NCBI GenBank assembly: GCA_963576735.1
Contig: OY755177.1
Span: forward strand, 5,456,001 to 5,520,000
Reading direction: 5' to 3'
Length of the DNA: 64,000 bases
From: Bedellia somnulentella
Taxonomy: Eukaryota; Arthropoda; Insecta; Lepidoptera; Bedelliidae
This document shows positions 10,378-22,160 of the stretch, piece after piece. The notes below the pieces were generated by a model. It saw only the letters and a program-made list of their open reading frames with translations, ran no database searches and was not told the origin of the DNA. Made by a program: the position numbers and the translations under genes. Numbering within the stretch: position 1 is the first letter of the stretch; every line of letters starts with the position of its first letter.

Positions 10378-10500
10378 GTGATACAAAAAAAGCAAAAGAC
10401 ATTTATTACAAAAAACATTACATTGGAACTAACATTATAGTGATTCACGCACTAGGCATTGCTTGTATCGCATGAACCTAAGGAACAAAAAAAACTTATA
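10378..10500 (-). repeat. LINE 3'-UTR fragment related to the 33.5-kb element
   Basis: GCACTAGGCATTGCTTGTATCGCATGAACCT here parallels the 3' UTR at about 33595-33626 (GCACTAGGCATGGCCTGTATCGCAAGGTTCCT), and both precede an AATAAA-type end on the - strand. Confidence 0.55.
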
Positions 10501-10677
10501 AATATAGTTGGGATGTTAAGCAGGGTTTTGGAAGGGTATGGGATATATGGAGTTAATGCTGCATGACTTCAAAATTCCCGTAAAGTTTCAGCCCTTGGAA
10601 TAAAACTCTAGGGGTATTTGATATCATAATAATAATAAATGAATAACATGCTGCCATGCATGCATGCATTAATAAGA

Positions 10678-11041
10678 CGACGTGATAGCTCAATGGGTAG
10701 AACACCGGTTATCGTGCAAACGACTAGTGTTCAAATCCCGGGTCGGGCCTACACCAATTTGTCTTTTCTAAAGACATATGTGTGGTTAATTTATCATGGT
10801 TGTTAACGGTGAGGGAAAACATCGTGAGGAAACCCACATGGCTGAGTTGTACTTAGTCATGTGACAGTGTATTTATACAGAACGGCGATAGGCCTGCCCC
10901 CTATCACGTGAGTACACTGTCCATGCAAAACGTGGGTACTCTGAACACCAGGTGACAAAATCACATGATGTTCAGAAGTATTATTACCTCTGCCAACCCC
11001 TTCGGGGATATTCGGCGTGAACGTTTATGTTATGTTATGTA
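10678..11041 (+). repeat. SINE-B copy 4 (subfamily a), full length
   Basis: Intact A and B boxes (GATAGCTCAATGGG, GTGTTCAAATCC), full body, terminal CCCCTTCGGGG hairpin and TTATG tail. Confidence 0.9.
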
Positions 11042-11278
11042 ATAACATGCTGCCCTCATTTTTAGAGAGCAGCATGGACCTCTGGGATACGGATTCAATT
11101 CTCTTTGGCGCCGCAATGACAGTTTGTCAATTTGTCGGCGTCAGGATGCCGCCAACAAGTGGTGGTGGCTCCCGCCAGGCTGGCATTGCTAGTCCAAATA
11201 CACTGTACATTATACAGATCCAGTTAGCCTCCAAAGTAAATACAATAATCACTCAACTCAAACTTAAACATTAATACT

Positions 11279-11594
11279 GTATATCACCGAAGGGGTTGGA
11301 AGACATACTAATACTTCTCAACATCACGTGACATTGTCACCTGCTATTCAGAGTACCCACGTTTTGCTTAGACAGTGTACTCACGTGATAGGGGGCGGTC
11401 CTATCGCCATTTTTGTACGAATACACTATCACATGACTAAGTACAGCTTAAACAAGTGGGTTTCCTCACGATTTTTACCCTCAGCGTTAGCAACTATGAC
11501 ATAAATTTACCGCACATATGGTCCGACCTGAGATTTGAACCCCCATCACCTACACGATAAGCGGTGTTTTACCCACTGAGCTATCATGGTTGGC
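11279..11594 (-). repeat. SINE-B copy 5
   Basis: Reaches from a truncated 3' hairpin (CCGAAGGGGTTGG) to a recognisable head (CACTGAGCTATCATGG); moderately diverged. The 11042-11278 stretch before it has no supported gene. Confidence 0.85.
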
Positions 11595-11863
11595 TACAAT
11601 AATTACTTGTTGGGATAGTAACTTGACGCAGTAATACGCATATCTATGACATCAATGAAAAAAAAAATTATCCATATTCCTCTTGCAAATGATTGCCCCC
11701 AAAGGATGTATATCATACTCTCGTCATCCGGTTTTAGATACTAGTCACCTACCAACTAGGACATGGGCATAATCGTAGAGTTTGCAACTGTTTGTGATGG
11801 GAAAAGACGCGAATATTATTCGCAATAAACCCAGTTACCGTCCTAATATGTTTGTTTACGATA

Positions 11864-11960
11864 TACATACATACATATACTCACGGCTATCCTCAGCCAC
11901 TTTTAGAAAGTTGAGTGGGGAGAAGATGGTGAAATTACGGTTGTTGCTGATGGGTTACGA
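11864..11960 (-). repeat. SINE-A copy, internally deleted
   Basis: The tail and CTCACGGCTAT join directly to CCTCAGCCACTTTT, so most of the terminal stem-loop is lost; the 5' half is also missing. Confidence 0.7.
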
Positions 11961-11962
11961 CA

Positions 11963-12495
11963 CGATATAGTTACATTTTTTAACAAATAAAATATGAACA
12001 AACATATTCTGAAAAAACTGAAGACCCTAAAAGTTTCGCAGTTTCTAAAATGACAAAAATTTGCAGCGTTTAGAATTCTACCGATAATTTAAAAATTTGA
12101 TGTCACATTATGTGGAACTTATCTTAAATCACATAAATTGTCTAAAACTTATCTTAAACAATATAGGTATTTATAAATTAATGCATTTGAATTTTATCTT
12201 AGCACTTAAGAGAAGTCCGCAATACACATATTTAGACAACTATTGAAAAATTAATTCAATTAGCACATGGTATTTCCACGAGAGTGTAGTCTAGATGGTC
12301 AAAGTCGAATGGGCAAACACCAATTAAAAGTGCTTAGTTCGTTTTAATCCTAGTGATTACGATGCGAACTTTATCAAGGAAGTAATTTATGCATTCCTGT
12401 TTGATTAACTACTTAAATCAAATACAGGGTGTACTTGTATACTCTTTGTGAACATACAATTTATATAGGTACATTTATATAAATCAACAGATGTC
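11963..12495. other. AT-rich, no gene seen
   Basis: No supported ORF or repeat. Confidence 0.5.
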
Positions 12496-12496
12496 A

Positions 12497-13240
12497 ATGT
12501 AAATACATACATACATACATATTCTCACGCCGTTAGTTCCCATTGGGGTAAGCAGAGACTATCGATCGCCACTTTGTACGATCCTGGCAAACCTCTCTGG
12601 CTTCGTTTACATCCATCAATCTTTTCATACATGCTCTTTTATTCTTCATACTGCGGACACCTGCCTTTTTGAGCACATTTTCTATTTGATCCAAATGTGT
12701 CCACCGAGGTCGTTCATTACTAACATTACCTTCCACATTGGCTCTATATATCTCTTTCACCAATTTACTGTCATCCATCCTCTCTATGTGCCCAAACCAT
12801 CTCAACATTCTTTTTCTATCTTTCTTACAATATTATCTTTTACACCACACCTTCCACGAATCACATAATTCCTCACACGATCACATAACCTTACATTACA
12901 CACTTTTCTGAGAGATCTCATTTCTACTGCATTCACTCTACTTTCATGCTTCTTCTGCCACACCCAACATTCACTGCCATACATAAGCATAGGAACGAGG
13001 ACAGCATCATGCACAGCCATTCGGGCCTTTTCAGACACCGACTGACTAGACATTAGACTATCCAGTGCTCCATTTACCGCATTACCCTTTTTCACTCTTC
13101 TCTCGATATCTTCATCACACTTTCCATCCCTAGTAAACAAACTTCCCAAATATACAAACTCTTTCTCTTTCGCTAAAAATTCTCGAACAGATGATACTAA
13201 CATGCTATACATCAGAACCTTTTTATGTTCATTATGCATG
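12497..13240 (-). pseudogene. LINE-C copy 2: longest non-LTR retrotransposon C-terminal fragment
   Basis: This is the most informative copy of LINE-C. On the - strand two overlapping frames (13239-12802, then 12808-12533) encode KEKEFVYLGSLFTRDGKCDE, VPMLMYGSECWVWQKKHES, LRKVCNVRLCDRVRN, then LRWFGHIERMDD and the C-terminal CQDRTKWRSIVSAYPNGN. These are typical of the region after the polymerase domain in RTE-like elements. The two frames are separated by loss of one G after an A run near 12811, judged against copy 1. The 3' end has the common hairpin and (TATG)n. The catalytic core is absent, so the copy is dead. Confidence 0.85.
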
Positions 13241-13423
13241 TAAAATACATTGCAAATGAACCGTCACTAACATAAACATATTGCTATTTTTTCAAATATC
13301 CGTGACTAAATCCCCATGAACGTAGGGTTTTCTCTTAATATATGCAATCTTCTGGACTTATTCAGTATTATCAGTATATTACCATAAAAAAATATTAACG
13401 TATATATTACACGTTAACGTTTA

Positions 13424-13668
13424 GCTGTGTAGTGTCGACTTGGAATAGCACTACCCTATTTCTTCCCATGGGTGATCGTAAGAGGCGACTAAGGGTGTTG
13501 GGGCTTTTAAGGGATTTTTGGGTGATGCGGTTGGAGACCCATCACCAACAACCTTTATTTCATCATCTTTTCCCCACTCAACTTCCAAAAGTGGCTGAGG
13601 AATTTATAATTCCTTAGCTCTGGCTACCCCTTCTAGGGAATTATAGCCGTGAGTATATGTATGTATAC
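13424..13668 (+). repeat. SINE-A copy, full length
   Basis: Variant with CCATGGGTGATCGTAAGAGG instead of the usual GGTGGGTGTACGTAAGAGG; shares this with the copy at 57082. Confidence 0.87.
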
Positions 13669-13954
13669 ACTTTAATGTAAAATAAATATTTTGAACCAAA
13701 TATCGAGTTGAGTTCAGTACACTATAAATGGTTCAAGTCAAACTATTAAATACCATTTATTTCTTCGGGTACATCCAACAGTAATCAGCCAAGAGCATGT
13801 ATATAACGTCTTTAATCATTCATCATGCATACATAACAGGCGTTATTAGCTCCCTTTGGTGTTGGCAGAGACTTCCCAGAGATCCAAGATTAACTATGGC
13901 ACTTAATTTGTTTTTTTTTATTATTTTGATTTGGAAAATGATTGGCAAAATATT

Positions 13955-14130
13955 TTAGAGTTCAGAGTACCCACACGCTTTGTGCACATACACTGTCACA
14001 TGATTGAATACAACTTAGCCATGTGGGTTTCCACCTCACATATGACTTAAAAAAGACACATTGGTGTCCTTCCGACTAAGGATTTGATCTCACGTCTCCT
14101 GTGTTAGATGTGTCCCCTACCGACTAAACT
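13955..14130 (-). repeat. SINE-B copy 6, degenerate
   Basis: TTCAGAGTACCCAC, TACACTGTCACATGATTGA, GCCATGTGGGTTTCC and a decayed head are collinear; the 3' end is largely lost. Confidence 0.6.
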
Positions 14131-14500
14131 AGTAAACAATTAAAATTGCAAAAAGGGGTAAAATTAACAATGACTTAATAGGTCGCCATCTGCCTTAAAT
14201 ATTAAATGCCATAAAGTTATAATTTAATTCGTGTGATTTACTCAATAATTGTATTTTTTTGTGTATTAGTTAGAAAGTACCTACTGTATTTATATATCCT
14301 AATCAAAATCCAGATCGAATTTTATATATAATGCACTATCACAATGCCAAAATATGCATACAGGTATGCAATAAAATAAGGCAAAATATGCTTTAAGGAT
14401 TATTACAGGGCTTTGACTGAAAATCCAGTGTATGATGAGAATATACACTGTCATGCGAGTGCTGAGTCAAGGCCTTTTTGGTAATGTTTTTTTTGTGCAA

Positions 14501-14873
14501 CCGTGATAGCCCAGTGGGTAGAACACTCGGTTATCGTGCAAACGACTAGTGTTCAAATCCTGGGTCGGGCCTACACCAATTTGTCTTTTCTAAAGACTTA
14601 TGTGTGGTTAATTTATCATGGTTGTTAACGGTGAGGGAAAACATCGTGAGGAAACCCACATGGCTGAGTTGTACTTAGTCATGTGACAGTGTATTCGTAC
14701 AAAACGGCGACAGGCCTGCCCCCTATCACGTGAGTACACTGTCCATGCAAAACGTGGGTACTCTGAACACCAGGTGACAAAGTCACGTGATGTTCAGAAG
14801 TATTAGTACCTCTGCCAACCCCTTCGGGGATATTCGGCGTGAACGTTTATGGTTATATTATGTTTTGTTATGT
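14501..14873 (+). repeat. SINE-B copy 7 (subfamily a), full length
   Basis: Near-consensus from AACCGTGATAGCCCAGTGGG to a mixed TTATG/TTATA/TTTTG tail. Confidence 0.92.
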
Positions 14874-14884
14874 ATGTTTTTTTT

Positions 14885-14887
<3 letters not shown>

Positions 14888-14920
<33 letters not shown>

Positions 14921-14992
14921 CTTGTGTTAATTACCAAATAAACATTATTTCTTTCTTTCTTTCTTTCTTTATTTATTTATTTCTTTAAGAAA
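14888..14992. repeat. Simple repeats (TA)n and (TTTC)n, probable LINE tail
   Basis: A (TA)n run (about 14888-14916) is followed by AAATAAACATTA and (TTTC)n, then (TTTA)n. AATAAAC followed by TTTC repeats mirrors the 52.79-kb sequence on the other strand, so this may be a LINE 3' end in + orientation. Confidence 0.6.
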
Positions 14993-15383
14993 AGACGTTA
15001 TAATGAGAATTAACGTTAAAATTCAAGCAGTGAAAATAAAAAAACCTGTGTTATTGCAGTGGCTTCTAGATACTTCTTTCAATCATCTATCGAGTTGATC
15101 AGCTATCAATCGAGTTCCCTATTTTTATGTTAATATCGGTATAACTACCAAACATAGCCTTTGGTATGTATTTGTATTTCTATGTATTATGCGATATCTA
15201 GTATTAAGTGATCAAAATCTTAAGCTATAACTTACTTTGAAACTATCGAAATGAGAAGCGTTTAAATTAATTTACGAAATAAATAACAAATTGTCCATAT
15301 GAAAATGTTAAAAGAGGGCCATAAACGTATAGTATTAAAAACCGACAAAAGAAGATCATTTACCAGCCTTTTTATGAACATAG
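14993..15383. other. AT-rich, no gene seen
   Basis: No recognised feature. Confidence 0.5.
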
Positions 15384-15612
15384 ATACATACATACATATT
15401 CCCACGGCTATAAATCCCTAGAAGGGGCAGCCAGAGCTAAGGAATTAGAAATTCCTCATCCACTTTTGGAAAGTTGAGTGGGGAAAGGATGGTAAAATAA
15501 AGGTTTTTGGTGATGGGTCTCCGACCGCATCGCCCAAAAATCATTAGTCACCTCTTACGTACACCCACCGGAACAATTGGGGTAGTGCTATTCTAAGCCG
15601 ACACTACACGGC
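15384..15612 (-). repeat. SINE-A copy
   Basis: Full length apart from loss of a few bases in the GGGGCTTTTAAGG block. Confidence 0.87.
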
Positions 15613-16366
15613 AACACATACTTATGATGAAATCCTGGCAAATCTTATTTATTTCGCTATTAAGTCATAAATCTTCACACATGCCTCCTTTTGTATTACT
15701 TGGTGCTCTTGTATTCCAAAGAATATTTCCCAGAAATATATAGTTTAAAGAAATAAGAAGCTAAATCGATCAAACAGCACAATCCATCGAAAAATTACCA
15801 CGTTTATCCCTTTAATCCTACGATTTTATTCTAAGCAAACATAACTATGAAATTCCAATTCAAATACATGTATATAATTAATGTGTTCGAAAATATTTTT
15901 GTTTAAAATTGTCTTTAACTGTACTATCTATAACTTTATTAAATCCTAAATTATGCGCAGACAAAAGAAAACAAATGCTTTTAGTCAAAATAATGCTTTT
16001 TAATTCATTTTTTTTAAACTAAATGAAGATATGATGGTCGTTATTTCATCAATAAATAAAAATAATCACAGCTAATACTACTGTTGTAAATGTCATGTTT
16101 TTAAAATATGGTTCATCTTAATATGGTTTGGCGCCGGATGCAGATTATATACTTGGGCCAATTTTCATATTCTAAGGGTACACAAATGTTACCAAGTTTT
16201 TTTAAAATGTCTAGTAAACAATAATTTAAAAATATGTACCGGCAAACCGGGATCTTACACACATGTGATTGTCGTCTGTCCTCCGCGCTATTGATCTATC
16301 TGAAGTAATATGAGGATTGCAATTACACTTTTTACCTAAAACCAGTAGACATTCCATCATCATCGC
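15613..16366. other. AT-rich, no gene seen
   Basis: No ORF or repeat could be supported. Confidence 0.45.
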
Positions 16367-16367
16367 G

Positions 16368-16443
16368 CCAGGATCGTACAAAGTGGCGAACAATAGTCTC
16401 TGCCTTCCCCAATGGGAAATAATGGCGTGAGTATATGTATATA
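16368..16443 (+). repeat. LINE-C 3' terminus
   Basis: Only the last ~75 bp remain: CAGGATCGTACAAAGTGGCG, the CCCCAATGGGA hairpin and GGCGTGAGTATATG. Confidence 0.75.
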
Positions 16444-16578
16444 ATCAGATAAACAATTCCTAATTTTGAAGCTCAGATGACCCCTTTTAGGTATTTTTAG
16501 CCGTTAATGTTTAAGTATGTTAAATTTAAATTCTGTTAAAAAATACTTTAGATATAAATGGCAGAAATTTTATATCAA

Positions 16579-17167
16579 TCTATACTAATATTATAAAGCT
16601 GAAGAGTTTGTTTGTTTGAACGCTAGGATCTCAGGAACTTCGCAATCAAATTGAAAAATTCTTTTTGTGTTGGATAGTCCATTTATTGAGGAAGGTTTTA
16701 AGCTATATATCATCACGCTGCGACAAACAGGAGCAAACTATCAGCGAATAATGTTGCAAAAACGGGGATAATTATTCATACAAAGGCTTCCGTTGTGTGC
16801 GCTGCGTAAACGTAAAGAATTATTTCTATTTAAATGATCTAAAAAAATGCCCGCGACAGTATATGTCTAACTTTTAAGTTTCACTTACTATAACCATTTT
16901 TATGGGAAATAAATTTGGTCGAATTTAATGCCTAATTGCCATAATGTTTTATCAACATAATATTAATCTTTATCCAAATAAATATGTTGTTGATTCAGAA
17001 CAAAATTGTCCTTGACATCACTTAATTTAAATAAACATCTTAGAAGATAATACAATTTTTTAATTACTCCGTAACAAAATTTACACGCGTACATGAAGCG
17101 CAAGACAAGACGCTGCGCTGGTCGGCAAGCGAGGTCACCTGCGGGAGAAGCTTATGTTTAAGCCTTA
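16579..17167 (+). mobile_element. Helitron-like element 1 (5' end clear)
   Basis: Starts TCTATACTAATATTATAAAG after an A, the 5'-TC end I associate with lepidopteran Helitrons, followed by GAGTTTGTTTGTTTGAACG. No clear hairpin plus CTRR end is seen before the next Helitron head at 17168; the 3' limit given is the junction, not a proven end. Confidence 0.5.
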
Positions 17168-17556
17168 TCCTATTAATATTATAGATGTGAAAGTTTAGAT
17201 GTTTGTGTGTTTGTAGCTAAATGAAGACTAATTCACAGAACGTATTTAAAATAAAATGTACAGAAAGCCAGATAATGATCCTAATTAACACAATAGGACA
17301 CTTTTTATCCCAGAAAAATTAAGAGGTCAATAAATTTCGTTAAAAAATGGTTAAACAGACTAAGAATCGATGCTCAGCCGAAACTACTATACTTATAAAC
17401 TTAAAATTTATAAAGTGAAAAAATTGTGAGGACACTATGAAAAACACCTTTTTTCTCATCGCATGACAGAGACCCTCAACTGGCCAGTTAAATATTTCAG
17501 TTTGACGACGTGAAAGTCTACACTTTTGACAGTACGAAGTCTGTGGGGTCAACTAG
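17168..17556 (+). mobile_element. Non-autonomous Helitron 2
   Basis: A|TCCTATTAATATTATAG at 17168 and ...CTAG|T at 17553-17556 give canonical TC/CTAG termini between A and T. An ACAG/CTGT stem with loop TACGAAGT lies just before the 3' end. The first 45 bases resemble Helitron 1. No coding capacity (389 bp). Confidence 0.65.
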
Positions 17557-17639
17557 TATAATATATTATTAAGTTTGAATGATTCTTTTCAAATTATTAT
17601 CATTCATAAATAACCCATAAATGTATCAATACTTGTGTC

Positions 17640-17818
17640 TTTTAGAATAGCACTAACCCGTTTACTCCCACCGATATCGTACAAGGCAAGTAAGGGTTTT
17701 GAGGCTTTTAAGTGATTATTGAGCGATGTAGCTGGAGACACAGAACCATCCATATTATGCCAGGAATTTCTGACTCTGAAGCTCTGCTTACACCTTTGTT
17801 GAAGTTATATTCGTAAGC
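17640..17818 (+). repeat. SINE-A, degenerate copy
   Basis: TTTTAGAATAGCACTAACCC, AAGGCAAGTAAGGG, GAGCGATGTAGCTGGAGAC and a decayed 3' end. Confidence 0.65.
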
Positions 17819-17850
17819 CTATAATATTTTTCCTCATTATAATAAGCATA

Positions 17851-18162
17851 AAGCATAAACTTTCACGCTGAATATCCCCGAAGGGGTTGGCAGAGGTACT
17901 AATACTTCTGAACATCACGTGACTTTGTCACCTGGTGTTCAGAGTACCCACGTTTTGCATGGACAGTGTACTCACGTGATAGGGGGCAGGCCTATCGCCG
18001 TTTTGTACGAATACACTGTCACATGACTAAGTACAACTCAGCCATGTGGGTTTCCTCACGATGTTTTCCCTCACCGTTAACAACCATGATAAATTAACCA
18101 CACATATGTCTTTAGAAAAGACAAATTGGTGTAGGCCCGACCCAGGATTTGTACACTAGGAT
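17851..18162 (-). repeat. SINE-B copy 8, 3' two-thirds
   Basis: Near-consensus from tail and hairpin to CCCGACCCAGGATTTG; the tRNA A-box part is missing. Confidence 0.87.
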
Positions 18163-18410
18163 TTTCCTCATTCAATTGAAGATAATAATTAAGCATCAAA
18201 TTAATACGTTTTATTGCTTCTAATCATTTTTCCATGTATCGAGTCCATGTCATAATTGCGTTTCAACATTGACGATCTTAGATTTAGGTCTCCCCCTGAT
18301 TCGGCGAAACAAATATGAAATCTACGTCGAATCAAAACAACCTGTATACGGTGTGTGAAAACCCAAATGAACTCGCAATGCTCTTGATTCACAACTTGAT
18401 TTAACAACTA

Positions 18411-18440
18411 TATAAAAACTTCACCGACTGATTTTGCAGT
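18411..18440 (+). promoter_or_regulatory. TATA/initiator core promoter, probable gene 2 promoter
   Basis: TATAAAA at 18411-18417 is followed 27 bp later by GCAGTATT, whose CAGT (18437-18440) fits an insect initiator. The spacing is what a TATA promoter requires. Transcription would start near 18438 on the + strand. Confidence 0.5.
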
Positions 18441-18675
18441 ATTAAGAAATCTGCAGTCAACTGTCAATGTTGTGTGTTTCATATACTACTGCTTTGTGTT
18501 GAATTTGTGAAAACAAATAATTGTAGGACCATGCTCCAGACCAGTGTATTAAAAATGAATATGTTTATATGAATATTTAAATGACCGCATATGAACGATA
18601 TTTGTAAGTCTTTAAACAAGTGAACTAGAAACGAGCTGTGTATTGTGATCATTAATAATTGTTGATAAAAATAAG
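18438..18675 (+). other. Candidate non-coding first exon of gene 2
   Basis: It begins at the initiator and ends at AATAAG|GTAAGATT, a near-perfect donor. No long ORF lies within. Splicing to the acceptor at 25380 would give an intron of about 6.7 kb. The link to gene 2 is inferred from strand, order and the need for a 5' exon. Confidence 0.4.
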
Positions 18676-19575
18676 GTAAGATTATACTTTTTCCTCGTAA
18701 ATAGGTTTAACTAAGTGAATGACCTTGACTTACTATGTTGTGTCTGCAACTTAGCCCACCTCAGTCACAGCAGTTTATTATATAAAACAAGAATCGTAGA
18801 ATTATTACATTTTAATTGCAGTGTATATTTAGTCATTCTATCAGCAGCTTCCGTGGTTATATATATTCGTTTTATAGTTAAACTAACTTGCTCGAATTAA
18901 AACTTATAGTAATTAATACATATATGAGATTACCCTGTATTGTTCTATAGGATATCAGATAGTCTTCGTGGTAAAAAAAATATGAAACTTTTCACGTAAT
19001 CAAATGCGAATTAAGTTAGGCGGATTCAGAAATTATTCGCTACAAACTTATATTATCATAGTGATAGGGCCGCAACGGGGACGGTTCCAATAGGCTATTT
19101 GACTAAGTTTTGAAAACTATCTTACGGTGTTAATTTGTTTAAACGGATTTTAGTGAAATAATGCAATATTTATATCTCGAATTATTACATATGGCTCAAA
19201 AAAAGAAATGTTAAGACTAATGAAATAAAAGTAATGTATATTTTTGTTACAGTAAAATAGCCTATTGAAGAATACGAAATATTTTTATAAACTCCTTAAA
19301 ATCTGTCTAAATAAATAATGACTTTTATTAGGCCCCACTAATTGCCTTCTTTGTGATCGAACTCCTCTGGAACGGCTCGACTGATTTAAAACAAATTTGG
19401 CACAGTGATCAACGATCGAACGAATTATTCCTCATTGAGGAATAATCACTGAAAATATATTTTCCCATTGAAGTCAATACAAAAAAGTGAAAGCTTAAGA
19501 CCAACTGCACAAATAGTAAGAAGACTTAACCTAACTCGCTCGGCCCAATTTATTTAAAACACAATTTGCAAACGC
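18676..19575. other. Presumed intron, AT-rich
   Basis: No repeat or gene recognised. Confidence 0.4.
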
Positions 19576-19821
19576 GCTGTGTAGTGTCGGCTTAGAATAG
19601 CACTACCTCATTTCTTCCGGTGGTTGTACGTAAGAGGCGACACACGGTATTGGGGCTATTAAGGGATTTTTGGGCGATGAGGTTGGAGACCCATCACCAA
19701 CAACCTTTATTTTACTATCTTTTTCCTACTCAACTTTCTAAAAGTGGCTGAAAAATTTCTGATTCCCTAGCTCTGGCTACCCCTTCTAGGGATTTATAGC
19801 CGTGAGTATATGTATGTTTGT
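19576..19821 (+). repeat. SINE-A copy with target duplication
   Basis: ACAATTTGCAA flanks both ends (19561-19571; repeated just after the TATGTTTG tail). Confidence 0.88.
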
Positions 19822-20125
19822 ACAATTTGCAAGTTGTCATAGTATATTAAATGTGTAAACTTTTGTGTATATTAAATATGCTAGGTATTGTTTGCTGATG
19901 TCACTTCATTTATTTTATGCGTAAAAAGTAATGAGCAAAAAATTTACGAGGTGAATAACACCGCTTCACAAATTCAAACATGGCTTATTTTGAATAATGT
20001 TGTATTCAATGGCACAAAACACTAATGTGTTCAATTTGCATTATTATGAAATAATTTTATCAATGACAAGATGGCTTTTTAAATGACGCTATTTTATAAA
20101 AGATAAATCAAGATTATTTACTCAC

Positions 20126-20250
20126 CTTTATTTTACCGCCTTTTCCCCACTCAACTTCCGAAAGTGGCTGAAGAATGTATAATTCCTTGGCTCTGGCTAC
20201 CCCTTCTAGGGAATTATAGCCGTGAGTATATGAATGAATGAATAACTCAA
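20126..20250 (+). repeat. SINE-A 3' half
   Basis: From CCTTTATTTTACC to a GAATGAATGAAT tail: the TATG repeat has drifted to TGAA. Confidence 0.75.
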
Positions 20251-20844
20251 GATCAAAATCGCTACTTCTAATCTTAGGAAAATTATACACTTGATAGACG
20301 AATGGACAGTTTTTCCATACTATCACACAGGATCATTTAAAACAATAAATATCATGACACTGCAAAGCCAGTTATTTTAAAAACACTAAAACATAGACTG
20401 CTTTTGTACAAAAGTTTTAACAGTAACATTCAAAATATCAAAGAAAATGATAAAAATGGTATTTATGTATCATCAATAAATTATTTCCTGGGATAATTAT
20501 TTGTAATTGATCGTTTAAATCACAAACAAAATTAGATAAACACTTTTTAAACCATTGTTCTGCTAACATGAACTATTTACATATATTTAGTCAAGGCATA
20601 CATTTAAGCTTCCGGGATACTTGTAGTTTACATAAATTACCATTATTCAAATATGAGCCTCCAACACTATGACGTAATGGACATCAAGTTGATGAGCCAA
20701 AATTAGAGTACATAGCTGACTTCACTGTTTGGACAATATTAATGGTTTGGTTACTTTGAGTTAGAGTCACGGTCATAAATTATTGTGATGCTGAGGGCCG
20801 ATTTATTATTATAAATGGCTGATTCAGGTTATTTACATAGATGA
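20251..20844. other. AT-rich, no gene seen
   Basis: No supported feature. Confidence 0.45.
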
Positions 20845-21046
20845 CTAGTGGTCCGTCCCGGCTTCGCACGGATGGTGTTAAATATTTTTTACTGCTTACC
20901 CTCTACGATATTTAACGTGATGATATATATCCTATATCCTTCTCCCAGTTCTTAGCTACATCCCTACCAATTTTCATCCAAATCGGTTTAGTTGTTCTTG
21001 AGTTATAAATAGTGTAACTAACACGACTTTCTTTTATATTTTTAGA
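20845..21046 (-). mobile_element. Non-autonomous Helitron 3, 202 bp
   Basis: Read on the - strand it begins A|TCTAAAAATATAAAAG and ends with a CCGT...ACGG hairpin (CCGTGCGAAGCCGGGACGG), GACCA and CTAG|T. Those are complete Helitron hallmarks. Internal text AACCGATTTGGATGAAAATT is typical of lepidopteran Helitron fragments as I recall them. Confidence 0.7.
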
Positions 21047-21239
21047 TAAGGAACTATTATTTTACTATTAGAATAAAATATATGTGATGAACATTGTTTA
21101 TATATGAAACTACCTGACAACATTTCAGTTGAAAACTACAGTTTAAAAAAATAGTCCAATTTTTAGAATATTTGGTGATAGGTTTGAATTTATTTAGGAA
21201 CTTGCCAGTCTTAGGTCCTCATATAATATTTTATATAAA

Positions 21240-21464
21240 TAAATACATACACTCACGGCTATAAATCCCAGAAAGAAGTCCTCTTCACTCACACCTCAGC
21301 CACTTTTAAAAGTAAATTGGGGAAAGGATTGTAAATAAATGTAGTTGCTCTCCAACTGCATCGCCGAACAATCTCTTAATAAGTCCAAATAATTAGCGTC
21401 TCTTACGACACCCGCGGGAACAAATGGGTAAGTGCTTATTGAAGCCGACAATACACTACACTAG
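21240..21464 (-). repeat. SINE-A, old copy
   Basis: Collinear with the family but with many changes (TCTTACGACACCCGCGGG). Confidence 0.7.
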
Positions 21465-21504
21465 GTATATTATATTTATCTACTCATATGTCTTAATAGC
21501 TTTG

Positions 21505-22160
21505 CAGTGTCGGCTTAGAGCTGGTTTTGGCTTCGAATACCTATTTCTTCCTATGATAAACATAAACATAACATAAACGTTCACGCCGTTTATCCCCGAA
21601 GGGGTTGGCAGAGGTACCAATACTCCTGAACTCACATGGCAAGCGCCATCTAGTTTCCAGAGAAGGTACCCACGTTTTGCTTAGACAGTGTACTCACGTG
21701 ATAGGGGGCAGGCCTATCGCCGTTTTGTACGAATACACTGTCACATGACTAAGTACAACTCAGCCCTGTGGGTTTCCTCACGATGTTTTCCCTCACCGTT
21801 AGCAACCATGATAAATTAACCACACATATGACTTTAGAAAAGACAAATTGGTGTAGGCCCGTCCCAGGATTGGAACTCACGCCCTTCTGTTTTCGGGCGG
21901 GTGTTCTACCCACTGGACTATCATGTCTTCCTATGGTAGTTGTAAAAAGCGACTAAGGATTTGGGGCCCTTCAAGTTATTGTTGGATTATGGTTTCCTCA
22001 CCGTTAGCTTCTTGATAAATTAACCACGCATATTATTTAACAAAAAACAAATGTCTATCCTTTATAACAGTAGCTTCTCTCTCAAGTTTTAAAAGTCGCA
22101 GAGAAATAGTTAAACTATGGCTACAGCTCTTAATTTGGGGAAATAGCTGTTAGTATAGGT
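21505..22160 (+). repeat. SINE-A-related old copy split by SINE-B
   Basis: AGTGTCGGCTTAGAGC and CTATTTCTTCCTATG are left of the insertion; GTAGTTGTAAAAAGCGACTAAGG and a decayed 3' half lie right of it. Confidence 0.55.
21556..21925 (-). mobile_element. SINE-B copy 9 (subfamily b) with exact duplication
   Basis: A 370-bp complete element flanked by TCTTCCTATG on both sides (21546-21555, 21926-21935). The head carries the subfamily-b text CCTTCTGTTTTTCGGGCGGG (complement) with an altered base. It defines the exact SINE-B ends. Confidence 0.93.
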
